From positions 1-5,108 of the forward strand of contig DAIDKA010000032.1 in assembly GCA_027451085.1 (NCBI GenBank): a DNA stretch of 5,108 nucleotides. The letters run 5' to 3'. This document shows, in pieces, positions 4,968 to 5,108 of the stretch (within the stretch, counting starts at the first letter, position 1; each line of letters opens with the position of its first letter). The notes under the pieces were generated by a model, which had not been told where the DNA came from, made no database searches, and was given only the letters and a program-made list of their open reading frames with translations. A program made the position numbers and the translations under genes. The stretch is from Gammaproteobacteria bacterium. GTDB lineage: Bacteria; Pseudomonadota; Gammaproteobacteria; Steroidobacterales; Steroidobacteraceae.

Positions 4968-5108
4968 ATGTTCAAGGGACACGGTAAGGGGAAGATTTCC
5001 AACCGCCTGGTTGCGGCGAGCTGTGCGGCGGTGCTGGCTGTTTACGCCGCCGGATATTCACGCACGCGCGACGCCGCGCGCCGGTTCGAGACTCAGGCAA
5101 AGGCGCGA
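4968..5108 (+). CDS. N-terminus of an exported or membrane-anchored protein, running off the window
   Basis: The 47 visible residues start MFKGHGKGKISNRL, a basic leader, followed by the hydrophobic segment VAASCAAVLAVYAAGY and then the positively charged SRTRDAARRFETQAKAR. This is a signal anchor or signal peptide with a continuing charged region. An in-frame ATG at 4956 would add four residues (MISG); GAGG at 4951-4954 is too near that ATG and rather far from the one at 4968, so the start is uncertain. The pattern N-x-LVA...AVLAVYAAGYxRTR reminds me of N-termini of some FMN-binding-domain proteins, but the functional domain is outside the window, so no function is assigned. Confidence 0.6.
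   Translation, partial: MFKGHGKGKISNRLVAASCAAVLAVYAAGYSRTRDAARRFETQAKAR

Noticed and set aside
4356..4982. 208-aa minus-strand open frame
   Set aside because: Overlaps the lipoprotein gene out of phase and spans the intergenic region; no start signal or recognisable domain.
1..5108. CRISPR arrays, tRNA, rRNA
   Set aside because: No regularly spaced direct repeats and no tRNA- or rRNA-like sequence were seen on either strand by eye.

Overview
This is a GC-rich window with proteobacterial character: dense coding, GTG starts, an RBS-type AGAGGA, and Gram-negative outer-membrane, lipoprotein and periplasmic cytochrome genes. The genus cannot be named from the sequence. The gene content suggests a respiratory or chemolithotrophic beta- or gammaproteobacterium; that is inference.

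Left part (1-1575, minus strand): a 5'-truncated fragment of the IS21-family helper ATPase gene istB runs off the left edge. It is preceded by about 100 bases with inverted and repeated motifs that resemble an IS21-type end. Upstream of it lies a hybrid sensor histidine kinase with an HDLRQPL-type kinase core and a C-terminal receiver. This kinase keeps only the last strand of a PAS domain, and a GC-rich hairpin with six T residues, reading toward it, sits just upstream of the break. The left third looks like rearranged, partly decayed DNA.

Centre (1576-4199): a 361-base intergenic region holds two inverted repeats, a G-rich tract and a plausible promoter. It is followed by a plus-strand operon. 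The first gene encodes a 480-aa exported protein with one CXXCH haem motif just after the signal peptide and a beta-barrel-like remainder ending in Phe: a fused cytochrome-porin of the Cyc2-like type. Eleven bases later comes a diheme cytochrome c4-like protein. The arrangement parallels cyc2-cyc1 of Acidithiobacillus ferrooxidans, where electrons pass from an outer-membrane monohaem porin to a periplasmic diheme c4 cytochrome. A third, very short ORF overlaps the cytochrome stop codon by ATGA and looks like the beginning of a secreted protein that has been cut off.

Right part (4172-5108): a convergent minus-strand gene encodes a small conserved-looking lipoprotein with a Trp/Gly/Tyr-rich tail. 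Then comes a 319-base divergent intergenic region, and the first 47-51 codons of a plus-strand gene with a membrane or signal segment that runs off the window.

The most interesting item is the two-gene cytochrome unit, a candidate outer-membrane electron conduit with a possible lost third partner, next to a truncated sensor kinase and insertion-sequence debris.
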